Assembly (NCBI GenBank): GCA_034669145.1 | Contig: JAXDNY010000268.1 | Span: 22,020-86,019, forward strand | Direction of reading: 5' to 3' | DNA length: 64,000 bases | DNA from: PALSA-894 sp034669145 | Lineage (GTDB): Bacteria; Pseudomonadota; Alphaproteobacteria; Rhizobiales; Xanthobacteraceae | In this document: piece after piece, positions 63,875 to 64,000 of the stretch | Layout of the letters: every line of letters begins with the position of its first letter | How positions within the stretch are numbered: the first letter of the stretch is position 1 | Notes under the pieces: generated by a model | Seen by the model: only the letters and a program-made list of their open reading frames with translations | What the model was told of the DNA's origin: nothing | Database searches by the model: none | Program-made: the position numbers and the translations under genes

Positions 63875-64000
63875 CGCTGGATCACGACTTTCGCGAGCGC
63901 TGCTTGCGGTTGCGCTCCTTGGCTCCGCCGTAACATTCGCCATTGCAACTCAATTCGCATGGAATCAAGCTGCTAACGCACAAGCGCTTCCAGCCGTGCA
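63861..64000 (+). CDS. Start of another exported protein, 3' end outside window
   Basis: A plus frame opens at an ATG at 63861, overlapping the protease stop, with GAAGGAGGA about 11 bases upstream. The 46 visible codons encode a typical signal peptide (SRALLAVALLGSAVTFAIAT) and a likely cleavage region (AANAQA). The product cannot be identified from this fragment. The overlap implies it is co-translated with the S1 protease. Confidence 0.6.
   Translation, partial: MCRTDAGSRLSRALLAVALLGSAVTFAIATQFAWNQAANAQALPAV

Overview
The window is GC-rich DNA with dense, overlapping, mostly leaderless genes. Its content (Crp/Fnr and AraC regulators, ExoP/GumC-type polysaccharide genes, isoquinoline-oxidoreductase-type molybdoenzyme, TadG-like protein, TctC remnant) suggests an alphaproteobacterium of the Hyphomicrobiales, near Bradyrhizobium/Xanthobacteraceae. 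That placement is inference from gene content; there is no rRNA or tRNA gene to anchor it.

Region 1 (1-17,904, minus strand) is most of an extracellular contractile injection system (eCIS, Afp/PVC-like). In transcription order: DUF4255 tube terminator, an uncharacterised 456-aa protein, a large sheath with two insertions, two tube proteins, a 56-aa DUF5908/Afp6-like protein (found by reading the gap), a LysM protein, VgrG-like spike, PAAR tip, gp25 baseplate protein, Afp11-like and Afp12-like baseplate proteins, and a tape-measure protein that runs off the left edge. ATPase, fibre and cargo genes are not visible and may lie beyond base 1. Upstream are an 0.8-kb regulatory gap with two near-identical 14-mers, a Crp/Fnr regulator and an AraC regulator.

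Region 2 (20.5-40.2 kb): remnants and a secreted cupin, then an exopolysaccharide locus: GINT1-like protein, CelD-type acyltransferase, Wzc/ExoP-type chain-length protein with an altered P-loop, Wzy-like polymerase, a flavoprotein and an ATP-grasp ligase, GH5 hydrolase, two glycosyltransferases, flippase and the priming polyprenyl glycosylphosphotransferase. A TadG-like VWA protein with a decayed partial duplicate sits inside it.

Region 3 (40.2-48.2 kb): truncated pdxA and tctC pieces, a two-subunit molybdenum hydroxylase, and an ABC importer whose permease and binding protein are fused in frame, followed by an M24-family enzyme with substituted metal ligands.

Region 4 (48.8-64 kb): a secreted-protease island. 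One minus operon encodes a SARP/TolB/TPR-like regulator, a PAP2/haloperoxidase-fold protein with a GGT-repeat N terminus and a subtilase. The divergent plus set encodes a small protein, a second subtilase, a Cys-containing secreted protein, a CXXCH secreted protein, two paralogous lipoproteins, a trypsin-like protease and the start of another exported protein. A heptamer direct repeat with an 11-bp period, the geometry of SARP boxes, lies upstream of the plus subtilase, and the motif recurs upstream of the lipoproteins, suggesting one regulon. The eCIS locus and this island are the two most interesting systems here.
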